A stretch of 64,000 nucleotides of DNA from Gammaproteobacteria bacterium (GTDB lineage Bacteria > Gemmatimonadota > Gemmatimonadetes > Longimicrobiales > Gaopeijiaceae): positions 114,440-178,439 of the forward strand of contig JAPPMM010000019.1 in the NCBI GenBank assembly GCA_028819075.1, in the 5' to 3' direction. This document shows, piece after piece, positions 1 through 9,834 of the stretch (position 1 is its first letter; the number at the start of each line of letters is the position of its first letter). Under the pieces are notes generated by a model that saw only the letters and a program-made list of their open reading frames with translations, was not told the origin of the DNA and did no database searches. Both the position numbers and the translations under genes were made by a program.

Positions 1-104
1 GATCCCGATCGGGGCACTCGGGCCGTAGCAGCGCGCCTGATTCAACGCGATCCGGCACGGGTGCATCGCCGCTCGAATGCTGCGGCGAGTCACTCCACCG
101 GCCG

Positions 105-1616
105 CTAAAGGATATATCGGCGCAGGTCCTCGTCCTCCGCGATCTCCTCCAGGTGCGTGCGCACGAACTCGCGGTCGACGACGAGCGGGCGCTCCATCTC
201 CTCGCTGGGCAGCTCGAAGAGTACCTCTTCCAGGAGCGTCGTCATGACGGTCTGCAGGCGCCGGGCGCCGATGTTCTCCATCCGTTCGTTCAGGCGCGCG
301 GCGATGCGCGCGATCTCCTCGACGCCGCCGGCCGTAAACTCGGCCCGTGCACCCTCGGTCTCGATGAGCGCCTGGTACTGCACCAGCAGGGCGTTGCGCG
401 GCTCCTGCAGGATGCGCTTGAAGTGTCCTTCGTCGAGGCTGTGCAGTTCCACGCGGATGGGAAAGCGGCCTTGGAGCTCCGGAATGAGGTCGCTGGGCTT
501 GGAAACGTGGAAGGCGCCGGCGGCGATGAAGAGGATGTGGTCGGTGCGCACCAGCCCGTACTTGGTCTGGACGTTGCAGCCCTCCACCACCGGCAGCAGG
601 TCGCGCTGGACCCCTCCCCTGCTGACGTCGGGCCCGTAGCCGCCGCGGTCGCCCGCGATCTTGTCGATCTCGTCCAGGAAGATCATCCCCATGTCTTCCG
701 CGCGGATAAGCGCCTCGTTGACGACCTCGTCCATGTCCACGAGCCGGTCCAGTTCGTCCTGGATGAGGATGCGGCGCGCTTCCGCGACGGTCACGCTGCG
801 TCGCTTGGTGCGCTTGGGAAGCATCTCCTGGAGCATCTCGGAAAAGTTGTATTCCATGCCCTCCATGCCGCCCATGGGCACCATCATGCCGTCGATGGCC
901 GGAGCCTGGCTGACCTCCACCTCGACTTCCCGCTCCTCGAGCTGCCCGTCCCGCAGCAGGCTGCGGAGCTTCTCGCGGGTGCGCTGCCGACGCATGATGA
1001 GGCGCTCGTCCTCCTCGCTCAGCTCCTCGCCGGCGGCATGCTCCTGCACGCCATGAGGACCGGCGACGAAGACCTTGGGAACGCCGTCGGCGACCACCAC
1101 GGGTCCCGCCGGAGGGGTGCGCCCGTCCATGGGCGGAAGCAGCAGGTCGAGAAGCTGTTCCTCGACCCGGCGCTCGGCTTCTTCCTGGACGCTGTCCTCG
1201 CGCTCGGCGCGCACCATGTTCACCGAGGTGTCGACCAGGTCGCGGATCATCGATTCGACATCCCGGCCCACGTATCCCACCTCGGTGAACTTGGACGCCT
1301 CGACCTTGACGAAGGGCGCGCCCGTCAGCCGGGCCAGGCGGCGGGCGATCTCGGTCTTTCCGACACCGGTGGTGCCCATGAGGATCAGATTGTTGGGCAG
1401 GATCTCGTCCCTCAGTTCGTCCTCGACGCGCTGCCGGCGCCAACGATTGCGCATCGCGATGGCGACCGCGCGCTTGGCCTCCTCCTGGCCCACGATGTAC
1501 TTGTCCAGCTCCGTCACGATCTGGCGGGGCGTGAGCTGCTCGAGCCAGTCGGGCACGGCGTCGGTCTCGGCCGCGGCTGCGGAAGGCGCCGTGGGCTCCG
1601 TCGTTGAAACAGCCAT
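105..1616 (-). CDS. hslU: HslU, ATPase subunit of the HslVU protease
   Basis: AAA+ unfoldase (503 aa) that feeds substrates to the HslV peptidase in the cytoplasm. Visible: Walker A GTTGVGKT at residues 81-88 (the family usually has P at the second position), the GYVG pore loop at 114-117, Walker B MIFLDEID at 311-317, an acidic, Met-rich intermediate (I) domain between about 130 and 280, and the conserved C-terminal tail ending RRYIL, which activates HslV. The frame stays open far upstream through hslV, but the ATG at 1616 shares its A with the hslV TGA stop (TGATG), fixing the start and indicating translational coupling. Last gene of the topA-xerC-hslV-hslU order also known from Firmicutes. 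Confidence 0.97.
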   Translation of the reverse strand: MAVSTTEPTAPSAAAAETDAVPDWLEQLTPRQIVTELDKYIVGQEEAKRAVAIAMRNRWRRQRVEDELRDEILPNNLILMGTTGVGKTEIARRLARLTGAPFVKVEASKFTEVGYVGRDVESMIRDLVDTSVNMVRAEREDSVQEEAERRVEEQLLDLLLPPMDGRTPPAGPVVVADGVPKVFVAGPHGVQEHAAGEELSEEDERLIMRRQRTREKLRSLLRDGQLEEREVEVEVSQAPAIDGMMVPMGGMEGMEYNFSEMLQEMLPKRTKRRSVTVAEARRILIQDELDRLVDMDEVVNEALIRAEDMGMIFLDEIDKIAGDRGGYGPDVSRGGVQRDLLPVVEGCNVQTKYGLVRTDHILFIAAGAFHVSKPSDLIPELQGRFPIRVELHSLDEGHFKRILQEPRNALLVQYQALIETEGARAEFTAGGVEEIARIAARLNERMENIGARRLQTVMTTLLEEVLFELPSEEMERPLVVDREFVRTHLEEIAEDEDLRRYIL

Positions 1617-2176
1617 CACAACCTCTCGGACTCGGACCCCAGGTCCAGAACCGTAATCTCTTCGTTGCTGTAGACGCAGATTTCGCCGGCGATCGCCAGG
1701 CTGGCGCGCACGATCTCCGAAGCGGAAAGCGGGGCATGCGCCCTGAGCGCGCGAGCCGCGGCCAGGGCATAGGCGCCTCCCGAGCCGATCGCCACCACCT
1801 CGTCGTCGGGTTCGAGGACGTTGCCGTCTCCTCCGATCAGGAACAGGTGTTCGGTGTCGGCCACCACCAGCAGGGCATCCAGGCGACGCAGCGCGCGATC
1901 CGTGCGCCAGTCCTTTGCCATTTCCACGCAGGCGCGCGTCAGGTTGGAGGGGAACTGCTCCAGCTTGGCCTCCAGCGTTTCGAAGAGCGTGAACGCGTCC
2001 GCGACCGCCCCCGCAAACCCGGCGAGGAAGCGGCCGTCCTTGAGCGTACGGACCTTGCGGGCCGCGGTTTTCACGATGGTGTCCCCCATCGTGACCTGAC
2101 CGTCGGCCCCCATGGCGACCTGGCCCCCCTTGCGGACCGCGAGCACGGTGGTGCCGTGGAAACTCTGCGTGGTCAT
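1616..2176 (-). CDS. hslV: HslV, proteolytic subunit of the HslVU protease
   Basis: Proteasome-like N-terminal-threonine peptidase (186 aa before processing). The N-terminus MTTQSFHG is followed by [10 protein letters not shown], so by analogy with HslV proteins that start M-x-x-G the short propeptide would be removed to expose the second-block Thr. The family segments GADGQVTMG, the K-V-R-L stretch, [14 protein letters not shown] and [14 protein letters not shown] are all present. I chose the ATG at 2176 because the frame upstream encodes nothing family-like; no strong Shine-Dalgarno is visible. The 188 bases to xerC hold no gene. Confidence 0.96.
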   Translation of the reverse strand: MTTQSFHGTTVLAVRKGGQVAMGADGQVTMGDTIVKTAARKVRTLKDGRFLAGFAGAVADAFTLFETLEAKLEQFPSNLTRACVEMAKDWRTDRALRRLDALLVVADTEHLFLIGGDGNVLEPDDEVVAIGSGGAYALAAARALRAHAPLSASEIVRASLAIAGEICVYSNEEITVLDLGSESERL

Positions 2177-2364
2177 GTGTTCTCGGGTCTGGTGAGGGAA
2201 GGAAGCCGCGAAGCCCCATGTGCGAATGGGAGGATCAGCGAGCGAAAGATGCATCCAGTCATGCCAAGAGTACACCCGGACGAGGAGCGGGTGCGGTCGA
2301 TGGCATCCGGGAATCCGCGCGAACGGGGGTCCCGACGGGTCAGGCGGGCTCGGGTCCCGCCGCG

Positions 2365-3282
2365 TCAGGCACGCGGGTGCGCGCCGCGGTAGATGCGCTT
2401 GAGTCGTTCCCTGGATGTGTGCGTGTAGATCTGCGTCGTGGAAAGCGAGATGTGGCCCAGCAGTTCCTTGACCGACACCAGATCGGCACCGGAGTCGAGG
2501 AGATGGGTCGCGAAGCTGTGCCGGAGCGAGTGAACGGAAAGCCCCTCCGCCTCTGCCCCGCGTTCCAGCGCACTTCGCACGACATACTGGATGGAGCGCC
2601 GCGAGAGGCGGCGGCCGTGGCGGCCTACGATGGCGGCGCGGCGGTCGCCGTCGTTCAGCGATACCACGCGCTCCCGGTGCGGTTCGTAGCGCCTGAGCGC
2701 CCGGACCGCGGCCCCGGTCAGCGGGACGATGCGCTCCTTGCGGCCCTTCCCCATCACGCGCACGCGGTCGGAGATCAGGTCGATGCGGTCGCGATCGAGC
2801 CCGTGGAGCTCGGCCAGGCGCACCCCGCTTCCGTAGAGGATCTCCAGGATGGCCAGGTTGCGGGTGCCGAGAAAGGTGTTCTCGGCCGCGCGCGCCTCTG
2901 CAACACGGAAGACGGCCTCCGCGTCGGCCTGCGACATGTGTCCGGGAAGGCGCTTGTCGGCGCGGGGCGTGCGCAGAGCGCGCGCGGGATTGCTCTCGAT
3001 GTGTCCTTCGAGGTGCAGGAAGCGAAAAAGGGAGCGGAGCGCCGAGAGCTTGCGCCCGGAGGTGCGCCGGGAAAGCCGGCGGCGGCGGCAGTGTCCGAGG
3101 AAGCCCCGGAGGGCGAGTCGGTCGACGTCGGTCCAGTTCCAGCCGGCATGCCCGGTGTAGTCGGCGAAGAAGCGCTCGAAGTCCCGAATGTCGCGCCGGT
3201 AGCCGGAGACCGTGTTCGGGGAGAGTTGTCGTTCGTCGGCCAGCGACCGCAGAAACTCGCCGGCCTCCGGACTCACGCTCAC
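2365..3282 (-). CDS. xerC: Tyrosine recombinase XerC
   Basis: Site-specific recombinase (305 aa) for chromosome-dimer resolution. It has an N-terminal SAM-like DNA-binding domain (about 1-100) and a C-terminal catalytic domain with all active-site residues: R155 (SGVRLAEL), K179, H251 and R254 ([10 protein letters not shown]), H277 (LLGHIS) and nucleophile Y286 (TQIYTH). The length is typical. It lies 16 bases downstream of topA and upstream of hslVU, a conserved arrangement, so it is the housekeeping Xer rather than an integron or phage integrase. XerC versus XerD cannot be settled by sequence alone; the neighbourhood favours XerC. Confidence 0.93.
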   Translation of the reverse strand: MSVSPEAGEFLRSLADERQLSPNTVSGYRRDIRDFERFFADYTGHAGWNWTDVDRLALRGFLGHCRRRRLSRRTSGRKLSALRSLFRFLHLEGHIESNPARALRTPRADKRLPGHMSQADAEAVFRVAEARAAENTFLGTRNLAILEILYGSGVRLAELHGLDRDRIDLISDRVRVMGKGRKERIVPLTGAAVRALRRYEPHRERVVSLNDGDRRAAIVGRHGRRLSRRSIQYVVRSALERGAEAEGLSVHSLRHSFATHLLDSGADLVSVKELLGHISLSTTQIYTHTSRERLKRIYRGAHPRA

Positions 3283-3298
3283 GCGGCCCCGCGCCTCC

Positions 3299-5968
3299 TC
3301 ACCGCCGCCTGCGGGTCCGGGCGGTTCTGGTGCGGCGGCCGCCCTTGCCGGCGGCCTTGCGCGCGGCGGCCCGGGCCAGCAGATCGAGCGCCTCGTCGAC
3401 TCCGAGGGACTCGGGACTCCGGCCCTTCGGGATGCTGGCGTTCACCTTGCCGTCCGTGACATAGGGCCCGTAGCGCCCCCTGTAGATGTTCAGGGGTTCG
3501 TCCGTCTCCGGGTGCCGGCCTGCGACCGCGAGCACGGGCCTGCGCGGCCTGACCTCCAGGAGCTGGAGCGCTTCCCCCAGCGTGATTTCGAACGCCCGCT
3601 CCACCGAGTCGAGGTTGCGGTAGGTCTTCGCCCGGTTGACGTAGGGACCGTACCTGCCCAGCCCGGCCTTCACCGGCTGCCCCGTCCCGGGATCCTCTCC
3701 CAGCATGCGGGGAAGTGACAGCAGCCGGAGAGCGAAGCCCAGATCGACCTGTTCGGGTGACATTCCCTTCGGGAGGCTGGCTCGCTTCGGCTCCGCATCG
3801 TCTTCACCCAATTGAACATAGGGGCCGAACGGGCCGTTGCGGGCGTAGACGTTGAGTCCGGTTTCGTCGTCCCGCCCGAGCGGGCTCCTGCCGCGCAGCC
3901 GCGCCTCGATCAGTTCCGAGGCCTTTTCGGGAGTCAGTTCATCGATGAGCAGGTCCACCGGGAGCGTCGCCCTTGGGCTGTCCTTCGCCTTGCCGCGCTG
4001 GAGAAAGACATGCTGCTTGCCGATGCGCACGAGGAGGGGATCGCCCGTAGCCGGGTCGTCGCCCACGGCCAGGGCGGGATAGTCGATGCGGGGAAGTTCT
4101 TCCTCGATCCGCCTCTCCAGGCCGGGCGCGCCGTCGCCATCGCCCCGGAAGAAGTCCGAGAGGAAACGCACGTGATCGACGGATCCGCCGGCGATGCGGT
4201 CGAGGGCATCCTCCATTCCTGCCGTGAACTTGAGATCCACGTAGTGCGGGAAGTGGTCGCGCAGCAGATGTGTGACGCACAGGCCCACGTAGGTGGGCAC
4301 CAGGACGCCCTTCTTGCGGATTGCGTAGTTGCGCTCGCGGAGCTTGGCGAGTGTGGGTTCGTACGTGGAAGGTCGCCCGATGCCTTCCTCCTCGAGCTTG
4401 CGCACCAGCGTCGCCTCCGAAAAGCGCGAGCGTGGCTGCGTGCGGTTGCCCAAGGGCTTGACTTCGATGACGTCGATGCGCGCAGCCGGCTCGTCCCCGG
4501 AGGGAGGGTTCGCCGGCGCGGGCTCATCTCCGCCCACGGTCTGACCCTCCACCAGCCGAGGCAGGATGACGTCCTTGCGACTCGTGCCCCACACCCGCAG
4601 GAACCCGTCGAAACGCACCACCGTGCCGACCGACTGGAAGACGTGGCCGTGTTCGCCCGCGTCCACCCTGAACTCGATGATGGTGCGGGCTATGCGGGCG
4701 TCGGCCATCTGCGAAGCCACGGCGCGCCGCCAGATCAGCCCATACAATTTGAGCTGGTCGGCGTCCAGTATCCCGCGGAGCGACTCGGGAGTGCGGCGGA
4801 TCGAGGTCGGGCGGATGGCTTCGTGCGCTTCCTGTGCGCTGCGGGAGCGGGTCGCGAACTGACGCCGCTGATGGTAGCTGGCCCCGAGCTTTTCGCGGAT
4901 GAACCCGGCAGTTTCCGCCAGCGCGGCCTGGCTGAGGCTCACGGAGTCGGTGCGCATGTAGGTGATCAGACCCTGGCGGTCGCCCCCACCCAGATTGACC
5001 CCCTCGTAGAGCTGCTGCGCCAGCCTCATCGTCCGCCTGGGCGTCAAGCGCAGCTTGGAGCTTGCCGCCTGCTGCAGGGTGGAGGTTATGAAGGGGGGCG
5101 CCGGGCGCCGCCGGGACTCCTTCTCCTCGACGCGCCCGACCCGCCAGGGACGGGTCGCCGTCGCCTCCCGGGCAACGCGGGCCGCCGCAGCTTCATCCAG
5201 CACCACCACGCCCGCGGAGCGCCGCAGCGCACCGGTCCTGGCGTCGAAGTTCTTCGCGGTGGCCACGGTCTTGCCACCGGTGCGGATCAGATCGGCGGCG
5301 AAGCCGGCGTCCTCGCCGTTCCGCCCCGCGGTCACAGCTTCGGCGAGGGTTGCCTTCACGGCCCAGAACTCGGAGGACCTGAACCTCTGGCGCTCCTCTT
5401 CCCTCTCCACCACGAGACGCAGCGCGGCGCTCTGCACGCGGCCGGCGCTCAGCCCGGCTCGCACCTTCTTCCAGAGCACGGGTGAGAGCGAGTAACCGAA
5501 CAGGCGATCAAGGACGCGGCGGGTCTCCTGTGCGCGGACCAGCTTTCCGTCCACCTGGCGCGGATCCTCAAGAGCGGCCCTGATGGCGCTCGACGTGATC
5601 TCGTGGAATGCGATGCGTTGAACCGGGATGCGCGGCTTGAGGACTTCGAGGAGGTGCCAGCTGATGGACTCTCCCTCACGGTCCTCGTCGGTCGCGAGGA
5701 TGATTTCGTCCGCGCTGTGGACCTTCTTGCGAAGCGCGCTGATGTGCTTCTTCGACTCCGGGGGAATCACGTAGACCGGCTCGAAGTTTCCGTCGACGTC
5801 AACGCCCAGCCTGGCCCATGGCTGCGAGCGAAGGCGCGCGGGAATCTCCTTGGCGGTGCGCGGCAGGTCGCGGATGTGGCCGAAGCTCGCAGCCACTTCA
5901 TAGTCCCGGCCAAGAAAGCGCTCTATGGTCTTGCCCTTCGCGGGCGATTCGACGATGACGAGCTTCAT
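3299..5968 (-). CDS. topA: DNA topoisomerase I
   Basis: Type IA topoisomerase (889 aa) that relaxes negative supercoils. Toprim domain at the N-terminus (MKLVIVESPAKGKTIE, acidic DEDREGE at 94-100) and active-site Tyr337 in YMRTDSVSLS. The C-terminus carries three or four repeats of the GRYGPYV type (near residues 710, 770 and 835) in place of cysteine zinc ribbons, followed by an Arg/Lys-rich tail likely to bind DNA. The start ATG overlaps the end of aroK by 4 bases. It is complete. Confidence 0.97.
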   Translation of the reverse strand: MKLVIVESPAKGKTIERFLGRDYEVAASFGHIRDLPRTAKEIPARLRSQPWARLGVDVDGNFEPVYVIPPESKKHISALRKKVHSADEIILATDEDREGESISWHLLEVLKPRIPVQRIAFHEITSSAIRAALEDPRQVDGKLVRAQETRRVLDRLFGYSLSPVLWKKVRAGLSAGRVQSAALRLVVEREEERQRFRSSEFWAVKATLAEAVTAGRNGEDAGFAADLIRTGGKTVATAKNFDARTGALRRSAGVVVLDEAAAARVAREATATRPWRVGRVEEKESRRRPAPPFITSTLQQAASSKLRLTPRRTMRLAQQLYEGVNLGGGDRQGLITYMRTDSVSLSQAALAETAGFIREKLGASYHQRRQFATRSRSAQEAHEAIRPTSIRRTPESLRGILDADQLKLYGLIWRRAVASQMADARIARTIIEFRVDAGEHGHVFQSVGTVVRFDGFLRVWGTSRKDVILPRLVEGQTVGGDEPAPANPPSGDEPAARIDVIEVKPLGNRTQPRSRFSEATLVRKLEEEGIGRPSTYEPTLAKLRERNYAIRKKGVLVPTYVGLCVTHLLRDHFPHYVDLKFTAGMEDALDRIAGGSVDHVRFLSDFFRGDGDGAPGLERRIEEELPRIDYPALAVGDDPATGDPLLVRIGKQHVFLQRGKAKDSPRATLPVDLLIDELTPEKASELIEARLRGRSPLGRDDETGLNVYARNGPFGPYVQLGEDDAEPKRASLPKGMSPEQVDLGFALRLLSLPRMLGEDPGTGQPVKAGLGRYGPYVNRAKTYRNLDSVERAFEITLGEALQLLEVRPRRPVLAVAGRHPETDEPLNIYRGRYGPYVTDGKVNASIPKGRSPESLGVDEALDLLARAAARKAAGKGGRRTRTARTRRRR

Positions 5969-6552
5969 GATGGGTGGGCTGGCGGCGGGCTGGAGGCTGG
6001 TTCGATCCCCTGGCGGGCGAGACGCGCGATCCGGTCCGCCAGTGCGGCTACGGAAACGTCCTCGCTGTCGAGTGTCAAGCGGGCGAGACGGTAGTACGGT
6101 TCCCGGCGGGCAAGCAAGCGCCGGGAGTGCTCGACGGGTCGGGGGACATCGAGGAGAGGTCGATCGACGCCCTGCCTGCGGGCCCGCTCCACCGCGGTCT
6201 CCGCAGTGACCTTGAGCCAGACGGACAGCGTGTCGGCGGCCACCCCCTCCATGTGCCCGGGCTGGGCGGCCCAGCCGCCCCCCGACGCGAGGACGGTCCG
6301 GTCGCGGCGGAGCAGGCGGCGCGCCACCCGCGCCTCGATGGCCCTGAACTCCCCCTCGCCGCCGCGGTCGAAGATGTCCGCGATGTCACGCCCCGTGTGG
6401 CGCCGGATTTCCACGTCGAAGTCGACGAACCGCCAGCCGAGCAGCCGCGCCACCTCGCGACCGACGGCCGACTTCCCGCTGGCCATGAAGCCAATCAGGA
6501 GGATCCGGGAAGGAGGGGGCGGGGCACTCCCGCCGTCGGCCGGGTCATTCAT
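5965..6552 (-). CDS. aroK: Shikimate kinase
   Basis: ATP-dependent kinase (195 aa) of the shikimate pathway, making shikimate 3-phosphate. P-loop GFMASGKS at 21-28, shikimate-contacting DFD (FVDFDVEIR), the conserved GGG (LASGGGWAA) and a lid region with basic residues (RPLLD) are visible. A Pro-rich N-terminal extension (about 14 aa) and a C-terminal tail are longer than usual. The start overlaps the 3' end of aroC by 8 bases, so the two aromatic-pathway enzymes are co-translated. Confidence 0.93.
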   Translation of the reverse strand: MNDPADGGSAPPPPSRILLIGFMASGKSAVGREVARLLGWRFVDFDVEIRRHTGRDIADIFDRGGEGEFRAIEARVARRLLRRDRTVLASGGGWAAQPGHMEGVAADTLSVWLKVTAETAVERARRQGVDRPLLDVPRPVEHSRRLLARREPYYRLARLTLDSEDVSVAALADRIARLARQGIEPASSPPPAHPS

Positions 6553-7753
6553 GACGCTGCCGCCGGTCGCGCAGGTAGGCGGTGTAGCCCTCGTAGTTCC
6601 GGCGCATCTCGGAGAGGCTGTCGCCCCCGAACTTCTCGATGAGGGCGTCGGCCACCACGAGGGCGGCCATGGCCTCGCCCACCACCGCCGCTGCGGGCAC
6701 GGAGCAGACGTCGCTTCGCTCCACGGCGGCGTCGGCCACCGACCCGTCCCGCAGGTCCACGCTGGGCAGCCGCTTGCGCAGCGTCGAGATGGGCTTCATG
6801 GCGGCGCGGATGACGAGAGGCTCGCCGGTTGTGACCCCGCCCTCCAGGCCGCCGGCCCGGTTGGAGGGGCGTGCGTACCCGCTCGGTGGCCGGTCGCCGG
6901 GGGCGGGCTGAATAGGATCGTGCACGCGCGACCCCAATCGTCGGGCGCCCTCGAACCCGAGGCCCAGTTCGACCCCCTTGATGGCGTGAATCGACATCAT
7001 CGCCCCCGCCAGGCGGCCATCCAGCTTGGTGTCCCAGGAGATGTAGCTCCCCAGGCCCACCGGCACATGCCGGACCACGACATCGAAGATGCCGCCGAGC
7101 GTGTCTCCTTCCTCCTTGGCCCGGTCGATGGACGCGATGACGCGGTCCGCCGCGTCCGGATCCAGCATTCGTACCGGCGAGGCGTCCGCAGCGGCGTTGA
7201 GGTCGGCCGGAAGCTCGCGCGGGAGAGTGGCCTCGATATCCCCGATCGAGGTCACGTGCGACCCCACCGTGATCCCGAACTCCCGGAGCAGGGTCCTGGC
7301 GACGGCGCCGCACGCCACCCGGGCGGCCGTCTCGCGTGCGCTCGCCCGCTCCAGAATGTCGCGGGTGTCGTGCCGGTCATACTTGAGCACCCCGACCAGA
7401 TCGGCGTGTCCCGGGCGCGGCAGATGCATGCGGCGCAACGCCTTGGGGTTGCCTTCGGGATCCGGCCGAGCATGGCTCATCGCCGTAGTCCAGTTCTTCC
7501 AGTCGCGGTTCCAGAGCAGCATCCCGATGGGAGAGCCGAGCGTCTCGCCCAGACGCACGCCGGAGATCAGTTCGATGCGGTCCGCTTCGATCTGCATGCG
7601 GCGGCCGCGGCCGTAGCCGGCCATGCGACGCTTCATGTCGGGGTCGACATCGCGCTCGGTCGAGAGCGGCATCCCTGCCGGCAGCCCTTCCAGAATCGCC
7701 AGCAGGCCGCGTCCGTGGGACTCGCCGGCCGTCCGAAAGCTGATTCGCCTCAT
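6545..7753 (-). CDS. aroC: Chorismate synthase
   Basis: Makes chorismate from 5-enolpyruvylshikimate 3-phosphate using reduced FMN (402 aa). Family signatures: FRTAGESHG at the N-terminus, RPGHAD, the ARETAARVACGAVAR block, and the C-terminal SNRAGGLEGGVTTGEPL and DLRDGSVADAAVERSD segments. The ATG at 7753 is preceded by GGGGAG with a 10-base spacer; the open frame further upstream has no family similarity and was left out. The 123 bases to pilQ hold no gene. Confidence 0.96.
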   Translation of the reverse strand: MRRISFRTAGESHGRGLLAILEGLPAGMPLSTERDVDPDMKRRMAGYGRGRRMQIEADRIELISGVRLGETLGSPIGMLLWNRDWKNWTTAMSHARPDPEGNPKALRRMHLPRPGHADLVGVLKYDRHDTRDILERASARETAARVACGAVARTLLREFGITVGSHVTSIGDIEATLPRELPADLNAAADASPVRMLDPDAADRVIASIDRAKEEGDTLGGIFDVVVRHVPVGLGSYISWDTKLDGRLAGAMMSIHAIKGVELGLGFEGARRLGSRVHDPIQPAPGDRPPSGYARPSNRAGGLEGGVTTGEPLVIRAAMKPISTLRKRLPSVDLRDGSVADAAVERSDVCSVPAAAVVGEAMAALVVADALIEKFGGDSLSEMRRNYEGYTAYLRDRRQRHE

Positions 7754-7876
7754 GTGGTTGAATCTCCCCGAGAGTGGTTTGGCGGAGTCATAGCCAACCC
7801 TCCCCCGGTCGTCAACCCGGCGCGTATGCCGCGACCCGGGCGGAAGCCGGGCTCGCAGCCTGCGCCCGAGCTGCAA

Positions 7877-9331
7877 TCAGGTCTCGATGTACGGCGTCAC
7901 CAGGATGACCAGATCGCGCTGGATCGTCTGCCTGCGGTCGACGCGGAAGAGGGCGCCGAGCACCGGGATCCTCATCAGCAGAGGAATGCCCGAGCGGCTC
8001 TCGATCTCCTCGGTCACCGCCAAACCGCCGATGACCACCGTTTCGCCGTCCTGAACCAGCACGCGGGAAGACGCTTCCTGCGTATGGAAGATGACTCCGG
8101 CGTCGGACGCGGCCGGGGTAAACTCCGCAAAGGAGCGTTCCGCATGCAGGTCGAGCAGGACATGGCCTCCCTCGGCGACATGCGGGGTTACCTCGAAGAC
8201 GATACCCGTCTCCTGGATTTCCACGGCAGCCGTGGGCACGACCGGAGACTGCAGTCCTCCCGCGCTTCCGGCACCTGCGTCCAGCACCCTGATCGGCGTG
8301 CGTTCGCCCACCAGGATGCGGGCGGTCTGGTTGTCCAGCACGGAGATGTACGGGGCCACCTCCATGCGAGACAGGTTGAGTGTCTCGAGCGCTTCCAGGA
8401 AGGCCAGCAGCGTGTGCCGTCCCAACACCAGCGAGGTCAGCACGGAGAGCGCGGACCCCGAGATGCGGGTTGCTGCGTTGCCGAGTGCGGAGATGGAGCT
8501 TCCGTCCAACAACACCATGTCGCCGCTGACCGCTTCGCCGGCTGCCTCGCTCCCGGGGGCCTCTGCGCCCGTCCCCCCGGTGTCTTCGCCGGGATTCGCT
8601 GCGCCGGACGGGAGCAACGAAAGGTGGCCCCGCGAGTCACGGAGATCATAAGCGACCCCGAGTTCCTCCAGACCGGTTCGGTTCACGAAGACGATCCGCG
8701 CGGAGATGGTGATCTGGGGAGCGCGGATGTCGAGTTCCTCGACGAGCGCTTCGACCTGGGCCAGCGCTCTGGGGACATCCGTCACGATGACGCTGTTGGT
8801 GGCCAGCGAGAGGGATGCGCTGCCGCGGTCGCTCAGGAGCGATTGCGCGGCGGGCAGCAGGTCGGCGGCGGTCGCGTAGCTCATGTGAAACACCCCGGTC
8901 TCGAGGGGTTCAACGTCTTCGCGCCGATTCAGGTTCTCAATGTAGTCCACCCTGAGTATGCCGTTTTCGAGCTCGCGCGCGGCCAGCCCGTGCGAATCGA
9001 GAATGACGCGAAGGGCTTCGTCCCAGGGCTGGTCCCGGATATCGGCCGACACGATGCCGGACACGTCGGCCCCGGGGACGATGGAGATGCCCGCGAACTC
9101 CGAGAATGTGAAGAGCACGTCCCGGAGGGGAGCGGAGACGAAGGTGGCGGTGATGCGCGGTTCCCCGGGCGGCGGCTGAGCAACCTGCCGTGCGAGCATT
9201 GCAGGGGTAGCCTCGCCGGCGAGGTGAACATCCCGGGAGCCGGGCGCACCTGGGGACGCCTCGCCGTGGACGACGGAAACACTCATCCACGGCCACCCAA
9301 GGCACAGCCACGCGGTCAGCATCGGTCTCAT
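7877..9331 (-). CDS. pilQ: Type IV pilus secretin PilQ (short form)
   Basis: Outer-membrane secretin through which the pilus passes (484 aa). Signal-like N-terminus, then an STN/N0-type domain (about 57-125, with repeated hydrophobic pattern and ADIRDQPWDEALRVIL), an N1-like domain (ATNSVIVTDVPRALAQVEALVEELDI, about 178-205), and the secretin core ending PVLGALFRVDRRQTIQRDLVILVTPYI. It is shorter than proteobacterial PilQ (about 700 aa) because AMIN domains are missing. A Gly/Ala-rich insertion (about 235-275) sits in the core. It overlaps pilP by 4 bases. Confidence 0.92.
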   Translation of the reverse strand: MRPMLTAWLCLGWPWMSVSVVHGEASPGAPGSRDVHLAGEATPAMLARQVAQPPPGEPRITATFVSAPLRDVLFTFSEFAGISIVPGADVSGIVSADIRDQPWDEALRVILDSHGLAARELENGILRVDYIENLNRREDVEPLETGVFHMSYATAADLLPAAQSLLSDRGSASLSLATNSVIVTDVPRALAQVEALVEELDIRAPQITISARIVFVNRTGLEELGVAYDLRDSRGHLSLLPSGAANPGEDTGGTGAEAPGSEAAGEAVSGDMVLLDGSSISALGNAATRISGSALSVLTSLVLGRHTLLAFLEALETLNLSRMEVAPYISVLDNQTARILVGERTPIRVLDAGAGSAGGLQSPVVPTAAVEIQETGIVFEVTPHVAEGGHVLLDLHAERSFAEFTPAASDAGVIFHTQEASSRVLVQDGETVVIGGLAVTEEIESRSGIPLLMRIPVLGALFRVDRRQTIQRDLVILVTPYIET

Positions 9332-9834
9332 CGCCCCAACCTCCCTGGTGGCCGACTCAGGTGCAGCTCCCGCTGCTCTCCAATGCCGAACCGGCGGATC
9401 TCTACGATCACGTACTCCGGCTCGACCCGGAGGACTCTCATTTCGCCGAGAACCACGTCCTGGCGAAGGCGATACGTGCGTTCACCGGTGGCGCCCGCGG
9501 CCGCCGGGACCGCCGTCCCGGAACTGACCAGAGCGATGCTCTCCCCGGCGTTGGGGGAATGGATGACGCCGATGAGCCGAAGGTCCTCGAATCTGGTGCC
9601 CGCCGAGTTAGCGGGCAGAGGCCGTTCAAACGGGTCACGCCGGTCGCCTGCCGGGTAGACGAAGACTTCGCGGTCGAGACCCGGTTCGCCCGTCTCGTCG
9701 CTCAGGTTCGCGTCGGACTGCGTCCCGGAGACGCCCTCGCCGGAGGACGCCGAAGGTCGAGCCTGCTGGATGATGGTCCGGGGGACAAGCAGCGGGACCA
9801 CCAGGGCGACCATGAGTAACGGTTTCACATTCAT
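9328..9834 (-). CDS. pilP: PilP-like pilus assembly protein
   Basis: 168 aa, with an N-terminal hydrophobic segment (about 5-20), a low-complexity linker, then a small beta-rich domain with the PilP pattern RDPFERPL, LRLIGVI and a closing hydrophobic strand region (VLRVEPEYVIVEI). PilP normally links the PilNO inner-membrane complex to the PilQ secretin. No lipobox cysteine is present, so unlike many PilP proteins it would be membrane-anchored by the N-terminal helix. The call rests on the position between pilO and pilQ plus this pattern. Confidence 0.8.
   Translation of the reverse strand: MNVKPLLMVALVVPLLVPRTIIQQARPSASSGEGVSGTQSDANLSDETGEPGLDREVFVYPAGDRRDPFERPLPANSAGTRFEDLRLIGVIHSPNAGESIALVSSGTAVPAAAGATGERTYRLRQDVVLGEMRVLRVEPEYVIVEIRRFGIGEQRELHLSRPPGRLGR

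Noticed and set aside
105..2219. 704-residue version of HslU starting upstream
   Set aside because: The first 200 residues are hslV read in another frame; the true start is the coupled ATG at 1616.
6206..9658. 1150-codon open frame on the plus strand across aroK, aroC and pilQ
   Set aside because: It is opposite to several well-supported genes and its protein is low-complexity Arg/Gly/Ala-rich, a typical high-GC antisense frame.
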